DNA from: Bradyrhizobiaceae bacterium
GTDB lineage: Bacteria; Pseudomonadota; Alphaproteobacteria; Rhizobiales; Xanthobacteraceae
Length of the DNA stretch: 38,517 nt
Assembly (NCBI GenBank): GCA_947479905.1
Contig: CANKBJ010000014.1
Span: 1-38,517, forward strand
Reading direction: 5' to 3'
Both the position numbers and the translations under genes were made by a program. The notes below the pieces were generated by a model that saw only the letters and a list, made by a program, of their open reading frames with translations, searched no databases and was not told where the DNA came from. Every line of letters begins with the position of its first letter. Positions within the stretch are counted from its first letter, which is position 1. This document shows, piece by piece, positions 31,109-38,517 of this stretch.

Positions 31109-31317
31109 ACCTGCTCAATCCAGGCGTCGATTTCATCATTCTCGGGATGTTGGGCCATCAATTTCCCCTGACGGCGCAAGTCGGCCAGCACCTTCGGATC
31201 GCGCAGGTCGGGCACCCAGTGTTGCACCGGGCGCAGCCCCTGCGCGCGCAAGCGGTCGCGGCGCGCCTGCATGCGCTGCTTGGCCGTCTTGGGCGCGGGC
31301 TTGCGGGAGGCTGGCAT
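31087..31317 (-). CDS. MazE-like antitoxin (DUF3018 family)
   Basis: A 76-residue antitoxin. The N-terminal half is basic (TAKQRMQARRDRLRAQGLRP, residues 11-30) and probably binds DNA; RPVQHWVPDLRDPKV and the C-terminal ENDEIDAWIEQVCDW are typical of DUF3018, the family paired with PemK/MazF toxins. The acidic C-terminus should wrap the toxin. GGAG lies nine bases before the ATG at 31315-31317. It precedes and overlaps the toxin gene. A 14-bp palindrome lies just upstream and is the likely autoregulatory site. Confidence 0.88.
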   Translation of the reverse strand: MPASRKPAPKTAKQRMQARRDRLRAQGLRPVQHWVPDLRDPKVLADLRRQGKLMAQHPENDEIDAWIEQVCDWPER

Positions 31318-31338
31318 GGTGTTGCTCCAGAAGAGGAG

Positions 31339-31352
31339 CGTAACATGTTACG
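31339..31352. promoter_or_regulatory. Candidate toxin-antitoxin operator palindrome
   Basis: CGTAACATGTTACG is a perfect 14-bp palindrome whose near end is 22 bp from the antitoxin start codon, between it and the lepA stop codon (31370). Toxin-antitoxin pairs usually repress their own promoter through such a site. Binding is inferred. Confidence 0.55.
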
Positions 31353-31369
31353 GCGCGATCTTCAAGCCT

Positions 31370-33181
31370 TCACGTATCCACCTTCAGCGCGGCAATGAAC
31401 GCTTCCTGCGGGATGTCGACCTTGCCGAACTGCCGCATTTTCTTTTTGCCCTTTTTCTGCTTGTCCAAGAGCTTGCGTTTGCGAGTGGCGTCGCCGCCGT
31501 AGCATTTGGCCGTCACGTCCTTGCGCAGCGCGCGCACGGTTTCACGCGCGATGATCTTGCCGCCGATGGCGGCCTGGATCGGCACCTGGAACATGTGCGG
31601 CGGGATCAGCTCTTTCAGCTTCTCGACCATGCCGCGGCCGCGCGTCTCGGCGCGCGTGCGATGCACCAGCATCGACAACGCATCGACCGGCTCGTCGTTC
31701 ACGAGGATCGACATCTTGACCAGATCGGCTTCGCGGTAATCGGTGAGGTGATAGTCGAACGAGGCATAGCCCTTCGACACCGACTTCAGCCGGTCGTAGA
31801 AGTCGAACACCACTTCGTTGAGCGGCAATTCGTATTTCACCATCGCGCGCGAGCCGACGTAAGTGAGCTCCTTCTGCGTGCCGCGGCGGTCCTGGCACAG
31901 CTTCAAGACCGAACCGAGATAGTCGTCGGGCGTGAGAATCGTCGCCTCGATCCACGGCTCCTCGATGGTGAGAATCTTCATCACGTCCGGCATGTCGACC
32001 GGATTGTGCAGTTCGATCTTGGTGCCGTCGCGCAGGTTCATCTTGTAGATGACCGACGGCGCGGTGGCGATCAGATCGAGATTGAATTCGCGCTCCAGCC
32101 GCTCCTGGATGATTTCGAGATGAAGTAAGCCAAGGAAGCCGCAGCGGAAGCCGAAGCCGAGCGCGGCCGAGGTTTCCATTTCAAATGAGAACGAGGCGTC
32201 GTTGAGCCGCAGCTTGCCCATCGCCGCGCGCAAATCCTCAAACTGCGCGGCATCGACCGGGAACAGGCCGCAGAACACCACCGGGATCGACGGCTTGAAG
32301 CCGGGCAAAGGTTCGTCGACCGGATTGCGCTCGTCGGTGATAGTGTCGCCGACGCGCGTATCGGCGACTTCCTTGATCGAGGCGGTCAACATGCCGATCT
32401 CGCCGGGGCCGAGTTCGTCGACGATGGTCAGCTTCGGCTTGAACACGCCGACGCGGTCGACTTCGTAAGCGGCGTCGATGCCGATCATGCGAATGCGCTG
32501 GGTCTTCTTCAGCACGCCATCGACGATGCGCACCAGAACGACGACGCCGAGATAGGCGTCGTACCATGAGTCGACCAGCAGCGCCTTGAGCGGCGCATTG
32601 CGGTCGCCTTTCGGCGGCGGCAGGCGGGTGACGATGGCCTCCAGCACGTCGGGCACGCCGAGGCCGGTCTTGGCCGAGATCATTACCGCGTTCGAGGCAT
32701 CCAGCCCAATGACGTCCTCGATCTGTTTCTTGATCTTTTCCGGCTCGGCGGCGGGCAGATCGACCTTGTTGAGCACCGGCACGATTTCGTGGCCGGCATC
32801 GAGCGCGTGATAGACGTTCGCAAGCGTCTGCGCCTCGACGCCTTGCGAGGCGTCGACCACCAGCAGCGAGCCCTCGCAGGCGGCGAGCGAGCGGTTGACC
32901 TCATAGGCGAAGTCGACGTGGCCGGGGGTGTCGATCAGGTTGAGGATGTAGTCCTTGCCGTCATGGGCCCGGTAGTTCAGGCGCACGGTCTGCGCCTTGA
33001 TGGTAATGCCGCGCTCCTTCTCGATGTCCATATTATCGAGAACCTGCTCCTTGCCGGCCATTTCGCGCGCGTCCATGCCGCCGGTAAGCTGGATCAGCCG
33101 GTCGGCGAGCGTGGATTTGCCATGGTCGATATGGGCGACGATGGAGAAATTGCGGATATTCTGGATGGGGACAGCCGTCAT
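31370..33181 (-). CDS. lepA: Elongation factor 4 (LepA) GTPase
   Basis: A 603-residue ribosome-binding GTPase involved in translation initiation and back-translocation. GTPase motifs: G1 AHIDHGKST (16-24), G2 region [12 protein letters not shown]3 DTPGHVDF, G4 NKVDLP and G5 SAKTG. Domain II, the EF-G-like domains and the LepA-specific C-terminal domain follow, the last with [20 protein letters not shown] at about 571-590. Full length for the family, with no break. The ribosome-binding site before the ATG at 33181 is weak. The upstream GT2-GtrA gene on the same strand is separated by a hairpin, so lepA may have its own promoter. Confidence 0.98.
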   Translation of the reverse strand: MTAVPIQNIRNFSIVAHIDHGKSTLADRLIQLTGGMDAREMAGKEQVLDNMDIEKERGITIKAQTVRLNYRAHDGKDYILNLIDTPGHVDFAYEVNRSLAACEGSLLVVDASQGVEAQTLANVYHALDAGHEIVPVLNKVDLPAAEPEKIKKQIEDVIGLDASNAVMISAKTGLGVPDVLEAIVTRLPPPKGDRNAPLKALLVDSWYDAYLGVVVLVRIVDGVLKKTQRIRMIGIDAAYEVDRVGVFKPKLTIVDELGPGEIGMLTASIKEVADTRVGDTITDERNPVDEPLPGFKPSIPVVFCGLFPVDAAQFEDLRAAMGKLRLNDASFSFEMETSAALGFGFRCGFLGLLHLEIIQERLEREFNLDLIATAPSVIYKMNLRDGTKIELHNPVDMPDVMKILTIEEPWIEATILTPDDYLGSVLKLCQDRRGTQKELTYVGSRAMVKYELPLNEVVFDFYDRLKSVSKGYASFDYHLTDYREADLVKMSILVNDEPVDALSMLVHRTRAETRGRGMVEKLKELIPPHMFQVPIQAAIGGKIIARETVRALRKDVTAKCYGGDATRKRKLLDKQKKGKKKMRQFGKVDIPQEAFIAALKVDT

Positions 33182-33274
33182 GGCCGCGAGATAACACTCA
33201 GGGGCGGGGCCTTCAAGCGAACCGGACGGCTATTCGGCCCGGAAGGCCTTAAATCCGCAGTTTTCAGCGCCTTA

Positions 33275-33303
33275 CTTCACCTCTCCCTATGGGAGAGGTG
33301 AAG
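33275..33303. terminator. Perfect 13-bp hairpin between GT2-GtrA gene and lepA
   Basis: CTTCACCTCTCCC (33275-33287), TAT, GGGAGAGGTGAAG (33291-33303). It starts five bases after the stop codon of the minus-strand glycosyltransferase gene, where a terminator would be, but no T-tract follows on that strand. It may be a dispersed repeat acting as a transcript end. Confidence 0.45.
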
Positions 33304-33307
33304 CAGG

Positions 33308-34480
33308 CTACTGCGCGCGCCAGACGACGGCGGCGCTGACGGCGTAATTCCACACCGCGCCCATGATGGCGCCGCCGAGACCGGCGATCCACCAGATGCT
33401 GTCCTGGCCATAGAGCAGGCTGGCGATGCCGACATTGGAGATGGCGCCGACCGAGCAGATCAGCTCGAACTCGATCAGACCCTTGACGAAATGCCAGCCG
33501 GTGAGGCGCTGGTCGCGATAGGTGAAGGCGTTGTTGAAGACGAAATTCCAGGCGATGGCGACGCAGGTGGCGACGCCCTGCTGAATGCCGAAATCGCCGA
33601 TGGCGAACGCGTGCTGCGCGTATAAAGCGGCCATGTGAACGGCGACGCCGGTCAGGCCGACCAGGCAGAACATCACGAAGCGGAGCGAGATCGCGTCGTC
33701 GCTCAGTTTCGCCAGCAGCAACAGGCCGAAGTCGAGTGCGACCCGGGCATCGAGCTTGCTCTCGCCATGCAGGCGCGCGCCGAAGGTGAAAGGCAGCTCG
33801 GCGACGCGCAACTGGCCGTGCCCGGTGGCGGCGATGTCGAGCAGTATCTTGAAGCCCTGCGTCGACAGCCTCTGTGCCATGGCGTCGACCAGTTCGCGGC
33901 GGATCATGAAGAAGCCGCTCATCGGATCGGTCAATTCGACCTTGAGCAGGCGGCGCGCCAGCGCCGTCGACCACTGGCTGGCGCGGGCGCGGCCGGCGCT
34001 GAAGCCACCTTGCGCCGCGCCGTCGCCGACGTAACGGCTGGCGACCACCAGATCGGTGGCGCCGTCGCGCAATTTTTCCAGCATCGCCATCAGCAGGGCT
34101 TCGTCATGCTGCAGATCGGCGTCCATCACGGCGACGTAGCGCGCCGGGCTCGCCAGCATGCCTTCGATGCAGGCGCCGGCAAGTCCCCGCCGGCCGATGC
34201 GCCGGATACAGCGGATGCGACGGTCATGGGCGCCCAGCGTCCGTGCCGCCGCGGCGGTGCCGTCCGGCGAATTGTCGTCGACGACCAGGATTTCCCAATC
34301 GACGCCGGCAAGCGACCGGCCGACGCGCTCGACGATGACGGGAAGATTGGCGCGCTCGTTGAAGGTCGGCAGGATGATGGTGAGTTCGGGCGCGGGAGCC
34401 GGCGCGCCACTGGTTTCGCGGGCAAGCTCCGGCGCCAGCGGCGGCGCATCGATGTGACGGGTCAGGGTGACGGTGGCCAT
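33308..34480 (-). CDS. Glycosyltransferase family 2 fused to GtrA-like membrane domain
   Basis: A 390-residue bifunctional protein. The N-terminal GT2 domain (about 30-260) is like dolichyl/polyprenyl-phosphate mannose synthase: LTIILPTFNER, VVDDNSPDGT, and VMDADLQHDE with the metal-binding DxD. The C-terminal GtrA domain (about 265-385) has four membrane segments beginning LRFVMFCLVGLTGV. Together they would attach a sugar to undecaprenyl phosphate and flip it outward. The ATG at 34478-34480 is chosen; an ATG at 34543 is an alternative with AAGGG close upstream. The divergent GT39-type gene is the likely user of the lipid-linked sugar. Confidence 0.9.
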   Translation of the reverse strand: MATVTLTRHIDAPPLAPELARETSGAPAPAPELTIILPTFNERANLPVIVERVGRSLAGVDWEILVVDDNSPDGTAAAARTLGAHDRRIRCIRRIGRRGLAGACIEGMLASPARYVAVMDADLQHDEALLMAMLEKLRDGATDLVVASRYVGDGAAQGGFSAGRARASQWSTALARRLLKVELTDPMSGFFMIRRELVDAMAQRLSTQGFKILLDIAATGHGQLRVAELPFTFGARLHGESKLDARVALDFGLLLLAKLSDDAISLRFVMFCLVGLTGVAVHMAALYAQHAFAIGDFGIQQGVATCVAIAWNFVFNNAFTYRDQRLTGWHFVKGLIEFELICSVGAISNVGIASLLYGQDSIWWIAGLGGAIMGAVWNYAVSAAVVWRAQ

Positions 34481-34586
34481 GGCCCGGAAGCTAGCGGAAA
34501 ATGGTATCCAAATTCCTAGGGCGACCGGCTGGATTTGCTCCATCTACCCTTCTCGCCCGGCGGCAGGCATGGCATAGGGCTTGGCC

Positions 34587-36116
34587 ATGCGTTTGCTGAA
34601 CCCCATGACTGCCGCCGGCCGCCTGCGCGACGCACTTGTTGACCCGGCGCGCGCCAACCGCACGCTGCTGTTGACGCTCGGCGTCTATGTGCTTCTGTGG
34701 ACGGCCTATGCGTCGATCTCCAAGGGCACGCAGGGCTTTCACTTCGACATGGTCGAGGTGATTGCCTGGTCGCGCGATCTCAGCCACGGCTATCTCAAGC
34801 ATCCGCCATTGGCCGCCGCCGTGGCGTGGGCGTGGTTCGCGGTTTTTCCGGTCGCCGAGTGGTCCTATTACCTGCTGGCGATGACGATGCCGGCGCTGAC
34901 ATTGTGGATCGTCTGGCATCTCTCAAAGGATTATCTCGACGCCGACAAGCGCGTCGCCGGACTGGCATTGTTGATGCTGGTGCCGTTCTTCCATTTTCAT
35001 GCGCTCAAGTTCAACGTCAACACGGTGCTGATGCCGCTATGGGCGGCGACGACGTTCGCCTTCCTGCGCTCGGTGCAAACGCGCAGCTCGCGTTATGCGA
35101 CGCTCGCCGGCGTGGCGGCTGCCTGCTGCATGCTTGGAAAATACTGGTCGGTGTTTTTGCTCGCCGGACTTGTGGTGGCGGCGCTCGCCGACCGCCGCCG
35201 CGCGCAATATTTCAAGTCGCCGGCGCCGTACCTCACCGTCATCGCCGGGTTCGTTGTGCTGCTGCCGCATTTGTCATGGCTGCGCGACAACGACTTCGCG
35301 CCGTTCACCTATGCGATGACGATTCACGGCGACAAAAATTTGTCGAATACGGCCGTTGCGACCTTGGGTTATCTCGCCGGGTCGATGGCCTATGTCGCGG
35401 TGCCGGTTATTCTCGTTCTGATCGCGGCGCGGCCGAATCTTGCCACGCTCAAGGATATGGCCTGGCCGGCCGACACCGAACGGCGGCTGGCGGCGGCGGC
35501 ATTCTGGGCGCCGCTCTTGCTGCCGGCGGTGGCCGGGCTTGTCACCGGCACCGAGATCACCTCGCTGTGGTCGATGTCGGCGTGGGCCTTGCTGCCGGTG
35601 CTGCTGCTGTCATCGCCGCGCGTGACGTGGCGGCCGCTCGATACCAGGCGCGTCGTGCTGACCGCCGCCGTGTTGCCGCTCATCATGCTGCTCGTCTCGC
35701 CGGCCATTGCCATCATGACCCGGCGCGACGGTCCGCCTTCGGCCGGCGTGCAATCGCATCTGCTCGCCGTCGAGGCCGAACGGCTGTGGCATGAAGCGAT
35801 GCCGAACCCGCTGCGCTTTGTCGGCGGCGACGGCGACATTGCTCTTGGCGTCGTTACTTACGCCAAAGACAAGCCGCGCGCGCTGCTGCCGGGCCTGCCC
35901 GAACCCGGCGCCGAATATCTGCGACGCAGCGGCATGATGTTGATCTGTTTCACCGGCGATGCGGCCTGCCTGAGCGACGTCAACCGCCGCGTCGCCGGCG
36001 CGCCGAGCCGCACGACGCAAACCGCGATCAGCCAGAAGAGCTGGGGCACCGTGCTGCCGCCGCGCAGCTATACGATCGTCATCGTGCCGCCAGGGGCTGC
36101 GCCCGCCGTTAGGTAA
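34587..36116 (+). CDS. Glycosyltransferase family 39-type membrane protein
   Basis: A 509-residue inner-membrane enzyme with about ten hydrophobic segments, of the PMT/ArnT superfamily that takes sugars from polyprenyl phosphate in the periplasm. The first periplasmic loop contains the catalytic-type acidic residues in GFHFDMVEVIAWSRDLSHGY (about 49-68) and KHPPLAAAVAW. The ATG at 34587 is preferred; a TTG two codons upstream is possible. The last 110 residues form a periplasmic domain. It is divergent from the GT2-GtrA gene (106 bp) and overlaps the convergent phospholipase-D-like gene by eight bases. The acceptor is unknown. Confidence 0.87.
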   Translation: MRLLNPMTAAGRLRDALVDPARANRTLLLTLGVYVLLWTAYASISKGTQGFHFDMVEVIAWSRDLSHGYLKHPPLAAAVAWAWFAVFPVAEWSYYLLAMTMPALTLWIVWHLSKDYLDADKRVAGLALLMLVPFFHFHALKFNVNTVLMPLWAATTFAFLRSVQTRSSRYATLAGVAAACCMLGKYWSVFLLAGLVVAALADRRRAQYFKSPAPYLTVIAGFVVLLPHLSWLRDNDFAPFTYAMTIHGDKNLSNTAVATLGYLAGSMAYVAVPVILVLIAARPNLATLKDMAWPADTERRLAAAAFWAPLLLPAVAGLVTGTEITSLWSMSAWALLPVLLLSSPRVTWRPLDTRRVVLTAAVLPLIMLLVSPAIAIMTRRDGPPSAGVQSHLLAVEAERLWHEAMPNPLRFVGGDGDIALGVVTYAKDKPRALLPGLPEPGAEYLRRSGMMLICFTGDAACLSDVNRRVAGAPSRTTQTAISQKSWGTVLPPRSYTIVIVPPGAAPAVR

Positions 36117-37905
36117 AGCCTTTCATTTTGCTGAAAATGGCCACCCGCTTCCGCTTCAGGCTGTCGGCCTTCGTGTAGTCCTTTAGCCAGCCGTCATTTT
36201 CCTGGAGGAACAGAGATCGCGCCTTGCTTTTCTTCTTTTCGGCGGCGGTTTTTTTCTTGTTCGTCTCTACGATCGACCTGAAATAATAGTGGTTGAACAG
36301 ACGATTGAACTCGGTGAAGTAAATGTCCGCCACGCGCTGCTCACCGCGAATGATGAGCATGTTCTCGTCATTGTCGTTGGTCGAGGCGTCGCTGAAATTG
36401 GCCGAGCCGGTGACGACGATGGGGTCGGTCGAAAGCGGGTCTTTCAGCAGAAACTTCGAGTGGATATAGCTGACATGCGTGTTGAGGCCGAGCGCCTTGG
36501 CGCTGGTCTCTTTGGCCCATTGATAAACCGGATCGCGCAGGTACGAGCCCCAGGCCTTGTAGACGTTGTTCTTCGCCGTCAATGCGACGAAGGGGTCCTT
36601 GCTCCGTGCGTTCGGTTTGTCTTGCTTCTCGAGCAGGAAGAAGGCGATATGACTTTCAGGAGTGTTGTTCGACAGCAGCTCCTTGAAGATTTTGCCGATG
36701 CCGAAGGCCAGCGTGATGCAGGAGAGATCGGCCGCGTCGTCCACCATGGTGGCATACATCTTGAGAACATCCAGGCCGGCGCGCGGACTGAAAACGCAGG
36801 TGATGCCTTTCGGGATCTTGCTTACCGTGGTCGGAACCCTGGCGAGGTCGCCCACCCCCTTCCGCCATTCGGCGTTCTTTTTCTTTGCTTCCGAAGCGGT
36901 CGCCCCTTTTTTCGGACCCGGGTCGTCCTTGAGTAGCTCCCAATAGGCTTTGAACGCGGCGGCGACATCGCTGTCGCGAATCCAGTGGCCGACATTGGTC
37001 TGGCCATGAAAGCCGCCGATGGAAAGGTTGGTTGAGCCGGTCCAGACCTCGGATTTGGCTTTCTTGCCGGGTCGCAGCAGAACCATGAACTTGTTGTGCT
37101 GGATTTCGTTTGGCTTGCTTTCGCGCAAGATGATGTTGTCGTCCGGAATGCCGACACTTTCGATCATGCGCAAATTGTCTTCGCGGGGAAAGCTTTCGAC
37201 CATTTTCCCGAGCTTCTTGTCGAAGTGTTCGTTGACCTTTGCATCGACGATAATCTTCACATCGACGCCTGCGTCGATTGCTTTCTTCAACGCCACCAGG
37301 ACGGGTTCGTAGCGAAACTCATAGAATGAGCAGAGCAGCGTGTCTTTGTCGGTGGCCTGTTCGATGAACCTGACGATGGCCTCGTCGAGGCTGCGGCTCA
37401 ACCATTCCTTGGCTTCCGCCGATTTTTTCGGCGGCAATTGATCCGGTTTCTTGTTGCCGTATTTGCGGACATAGGCCTGGCTGCTGGCGACGCCGCGATT
37501 GAAGAAGATGTCGTGCTGCCGGTCTGAAAAAAGCGGTTCCATTTCAACGGCGATCGGAATCGCCGCCGCGCCGCGGTCGATACTTTTCGGAGTGCCTTTG
37601 AACGGGCGAAACCGGTATTCGTATTTCAGACCTGGCTTTGCCGTGAAGTCGTCCCAGACAAAACTCTGGATCGGATGGGCCGAGGTGAAAACGGCGGTCT
37701 TGCCGTCCGGCTTGGGAATGATCGAGGAAAAGACCTTGTAGCCGTACATGTCGAGCGGTCTGCCGCCCGGCTCCTTCCGCTCAACGGCAAAGCCAAGCAG
37801 GCCCTCGATATTCGCGCCGGCGAAGTCGATTCCGAATGAAACAGTGTTGGTCCCCGAGACGGCGAAGATTTGATAGCCGTCAACGCGCTCCGACTTGAAT
37901 CGCAT
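36109..37905 (-). CDS. Phospholipase-D-like protein with two HKD motifs
   Basis: A 598-residue protein, probably cytosolic, of the PLD phosphodiesterase superfamily (nucleases, lipid-cleaving enzymes, toxins). An all-beta N-terminal region of about 125 residues precedes HKD1 (QHNKFMVLL, H270/K272, with GSTNLS at 290-295) and HKD2 (IHSKFLLKD, H482/K484/D489, with GSANFS at 500-505 and NDENML). HKD1 lacks the usual Asp five residues after Lys. The C-terminus is Lys-rich. There is no signal peptide. It is less GC-biased and more Lys-rich than its neighbours, hinting at acquisition. GGGGGCAG precedes the ATG. Nuclease or defence role is possible but unproven. Confidence 0.85.
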   Translation of the reverse strand: MRFKSERVDGYQIFAVSGTNTVSFGIDFAGANIEGLLGFAVERKEPGGRPLDMYGYKVFSSIIPKPDGKTAVFTSAHPIQSFVWDDFTAKPGLKYEYRFRPFKGTPKSIDRGAAAIPIAVEMEPLFSDRQHDIFFNRGVASSQAYVRKYGNKKPDQLPPKKSAEAKEWLSRSLDEAIVRFIEQATDKDTLLCSFYEFRYEPVLVALKKAIDAGVDVKIIVDAKVNEHFDKKLGKMVESFPREDNLRMIESVGIPDDNIILRESKPNEIQHNKFMVLLRPGKKAKSEVWTGSTNLSIGGFHGQTNVGHWIRDSDVAAAFKAYWELLKDDPGPKKGATASEAKKKNAEWRKGVGDLARVPTTVSKIPKGITCVFSPRAGLDVLKMYATMVDDAADLSCITLAFGIGKIFKELLSNNTPESHIAFFLLEKQDKPNARSKDPFVALTAKNNVYKAWGSYLRDPVYQWAKETSAKALGLNTHVSYIHSKFLLKDPLSTDPIVVTGSANFSDASTNDNDENMLIIRGEQRVADIYFTEFNRLFNHYYFRSIVETNKKKTAAEKKKSKARSLFLQENDGWLKDYTKADSLKRKRVAIFSKMKGFT

Positions 37906-37985
37906 GGCTGCCCCCGCAGTTGTGGAGCCATTACTTTAGCGGGTATTGCTGAAAATGGACAACCGTATCACGATCGTGCCGGAGC

Positions 37986-38017
37986 AAAAAAAAGGCCCGG
38001 AATAATCCGGGCCTTTT
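37986..38017 (-). terminator. Rho-independent terminator of ahcY
   Basis: On the minus strand a 12-bp stem AAAAGGCCCGGA / TCCGGGCCTTTT around a four-base loop runs straight into eight T residues, 24 bases after the ahcY stop codon. It is the clearest intrinsic terminator in the window. Confidence 0.92.
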
Positions 38018-38040
38018 GCTCGCATATTCTTGCGTTTCGA

Positions 38041-38517
38041 TTAGTAGCGATATTGGTCCGCCTTGTACGGGCCCTGCTGCTTGACGCCGATATAGTTCGC
38101 CTGCTCGGGGCTCAGTTCGGTCAGCTTGACGCCGATCTTGGCGAGATGCAGGCGCGCGACCTTCTCGTCGAGCGCCTTCGGCAGCACGTAGACTTCCTTC
38201 TTGTACTTGCCGTCCTTGTTGTTGGCGTAGAGTTCGATCTGCGCCAAGGTCTGGTTAGTGAACGAGGCCGACATCACGAAGGACGGGTGGCCCATGGCGT
38301 TGCCGAGGTTCACCAGGCGGCCTTCCGACAGCATGATGATGCGGTGGCCGTCCGGGAAGGTGATCTCGTCGACCTGCGGCTTGATGTTGTCCCACTTCAG
38401 GTTCTTCAGCGAGGCGATCTGGATCTCGTTGTCGAAGTGGCCGATGTTGCAGACGATGGCGCGATCCTTCATCGCGCGCATGTGCTCGATCGTGATGATG
38501 TCCTTGTTGCCGGTCGC
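38041..38517 (-). CDS. ahcY: Adenosylhomocysteinase, C-terminal part (5' end outside window)
   Basis: Hydrolyses S-adenosylhomocysteine to adenosine and homocysteine, closing the methylation cycle. The last 158 codons are present, beginning in the NAD-domain segment [18 protein letters not shown] and continuing with [34 protein letters not shown] (about the substrate/NAD loop) and the conserved C-terminal [12 protein letters not shown] and PYKADQYRY, whose Lys and Tyr reach into the NAD site of the neighbouring subunit. The frame is open to the right edge, so the start lies beyond the window. A strong terminator follows. Confidence 0.98.
   Translation of the reverse strand, partial: ATGNKDIITIEHMRAMKDRAIVCNIGHFDNEIQIASLKNLKWDNIKPQVDEITFPDGHRIIMLSEGRLVNLGNAMGHPSFVMSASFTNQTLAQIELYANNKDGKYKKEVYVLPKALDEKVARLHLAKIGVKLTELSPEQANYIGVKQQGPYKADQYRY

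Noticed and set aside
1-38517. tRNA, rRNA or insertion-sequence genes
   Set aside because: No cloverleaf with a T-arm GTTCRANNC context, no rRNA-like conserved block, and no transposase reading frame were found.

Overview
This 38.5 kb stretch is a dense, GC-rich chromosomal segment. The organism looks like an alphaproteobacterium of the order Hyphomicrobiales (Rhizobiales), most like the Xanthobacteraceae/Nitrobacteraceae branch (Bradyrhizobium, Rhodopseudomonas or Pseudolabrys relatives). This is inferred from protein style (DenD, BKACE, Bug/TctC, a PemK toxin with a MazE-like antitoxin) and from many short palindromic repeats of the kind scattered through those genomes. I cannot name the species. 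I see no rRNA, tRNA, CRISPR array, prophage or classical insertion sequence.

Layout. 1-801 is the 5' part of a type I methionine aminopeptidase gene (minus). 985-4783 is a tight minus-strand operon: PEP-mutase/isocitrate-lyase-like enzyme, GNAT acetyltransferase, MFS exporter, DenD-like dehydrogenase. It is divergent from an FMN-dependent 2-hydroxyacid oxidase (4950-6005). 6018-11484 holds a small conserved protein, a PLP aminotransferase, an MscS-type channel, an acyl-CoA dehydrogenase and an EamA-type permease. 11546-11712 carries two related hairpins, followed by a BKACE enzyme, a GIY-YIG nuclease gene boxed between inverted palindromic repeats (12721-13122), and a K+/H+ antiporter.

14922-18645 is minus-strand: modA-modB-modC (molybdate import, with repeats between B and C and directly after a short modC), then a BtuF-like corrinoid-binding protein and a DUF6580-like membrane protein. 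18833-24294 has a GMC oxidoreductase, a homodimeric-type 2-oxoacid dehydrogenase E1 divergent from an Lrp-type regulator, and a fumarylacetoacetate-hydrolase-family enzyme. 24397-26446 has cell-wall genes (mepA, an L,D-transpeptidase) and a Lys/Arg-rich small protein. A gene-poor stretch with repeats follows (26447-27375), then two coupled small membrane proteins. 27952-31317 has an amidohydrolase, a membrane protein, a Bug solute-binding protein and a MazE/PemK toxin-antitoxin pair. 31370-36116 has lepA, a GT2-GtrA fusion and a divergent GT39-type glycosyltransferase. The end holds a two-HKD phospholipase-D-like protein and the 3' part of ahcY with its terminator.

How it fits together. Most genes are housekeeping or small-molecule catabolism. 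The unusual component is repeats: at least seven distinct palindrome families sit in gene gaps and sometimes form gene ends. The best candidate for something under-described is the 402-bp unit in which a single-domain GIY-YIG nuclease is enclosed by two inverted copies of one palindrome, an arrangement resembling REP elements with their RAYT transposases but with a different enzyme fold.
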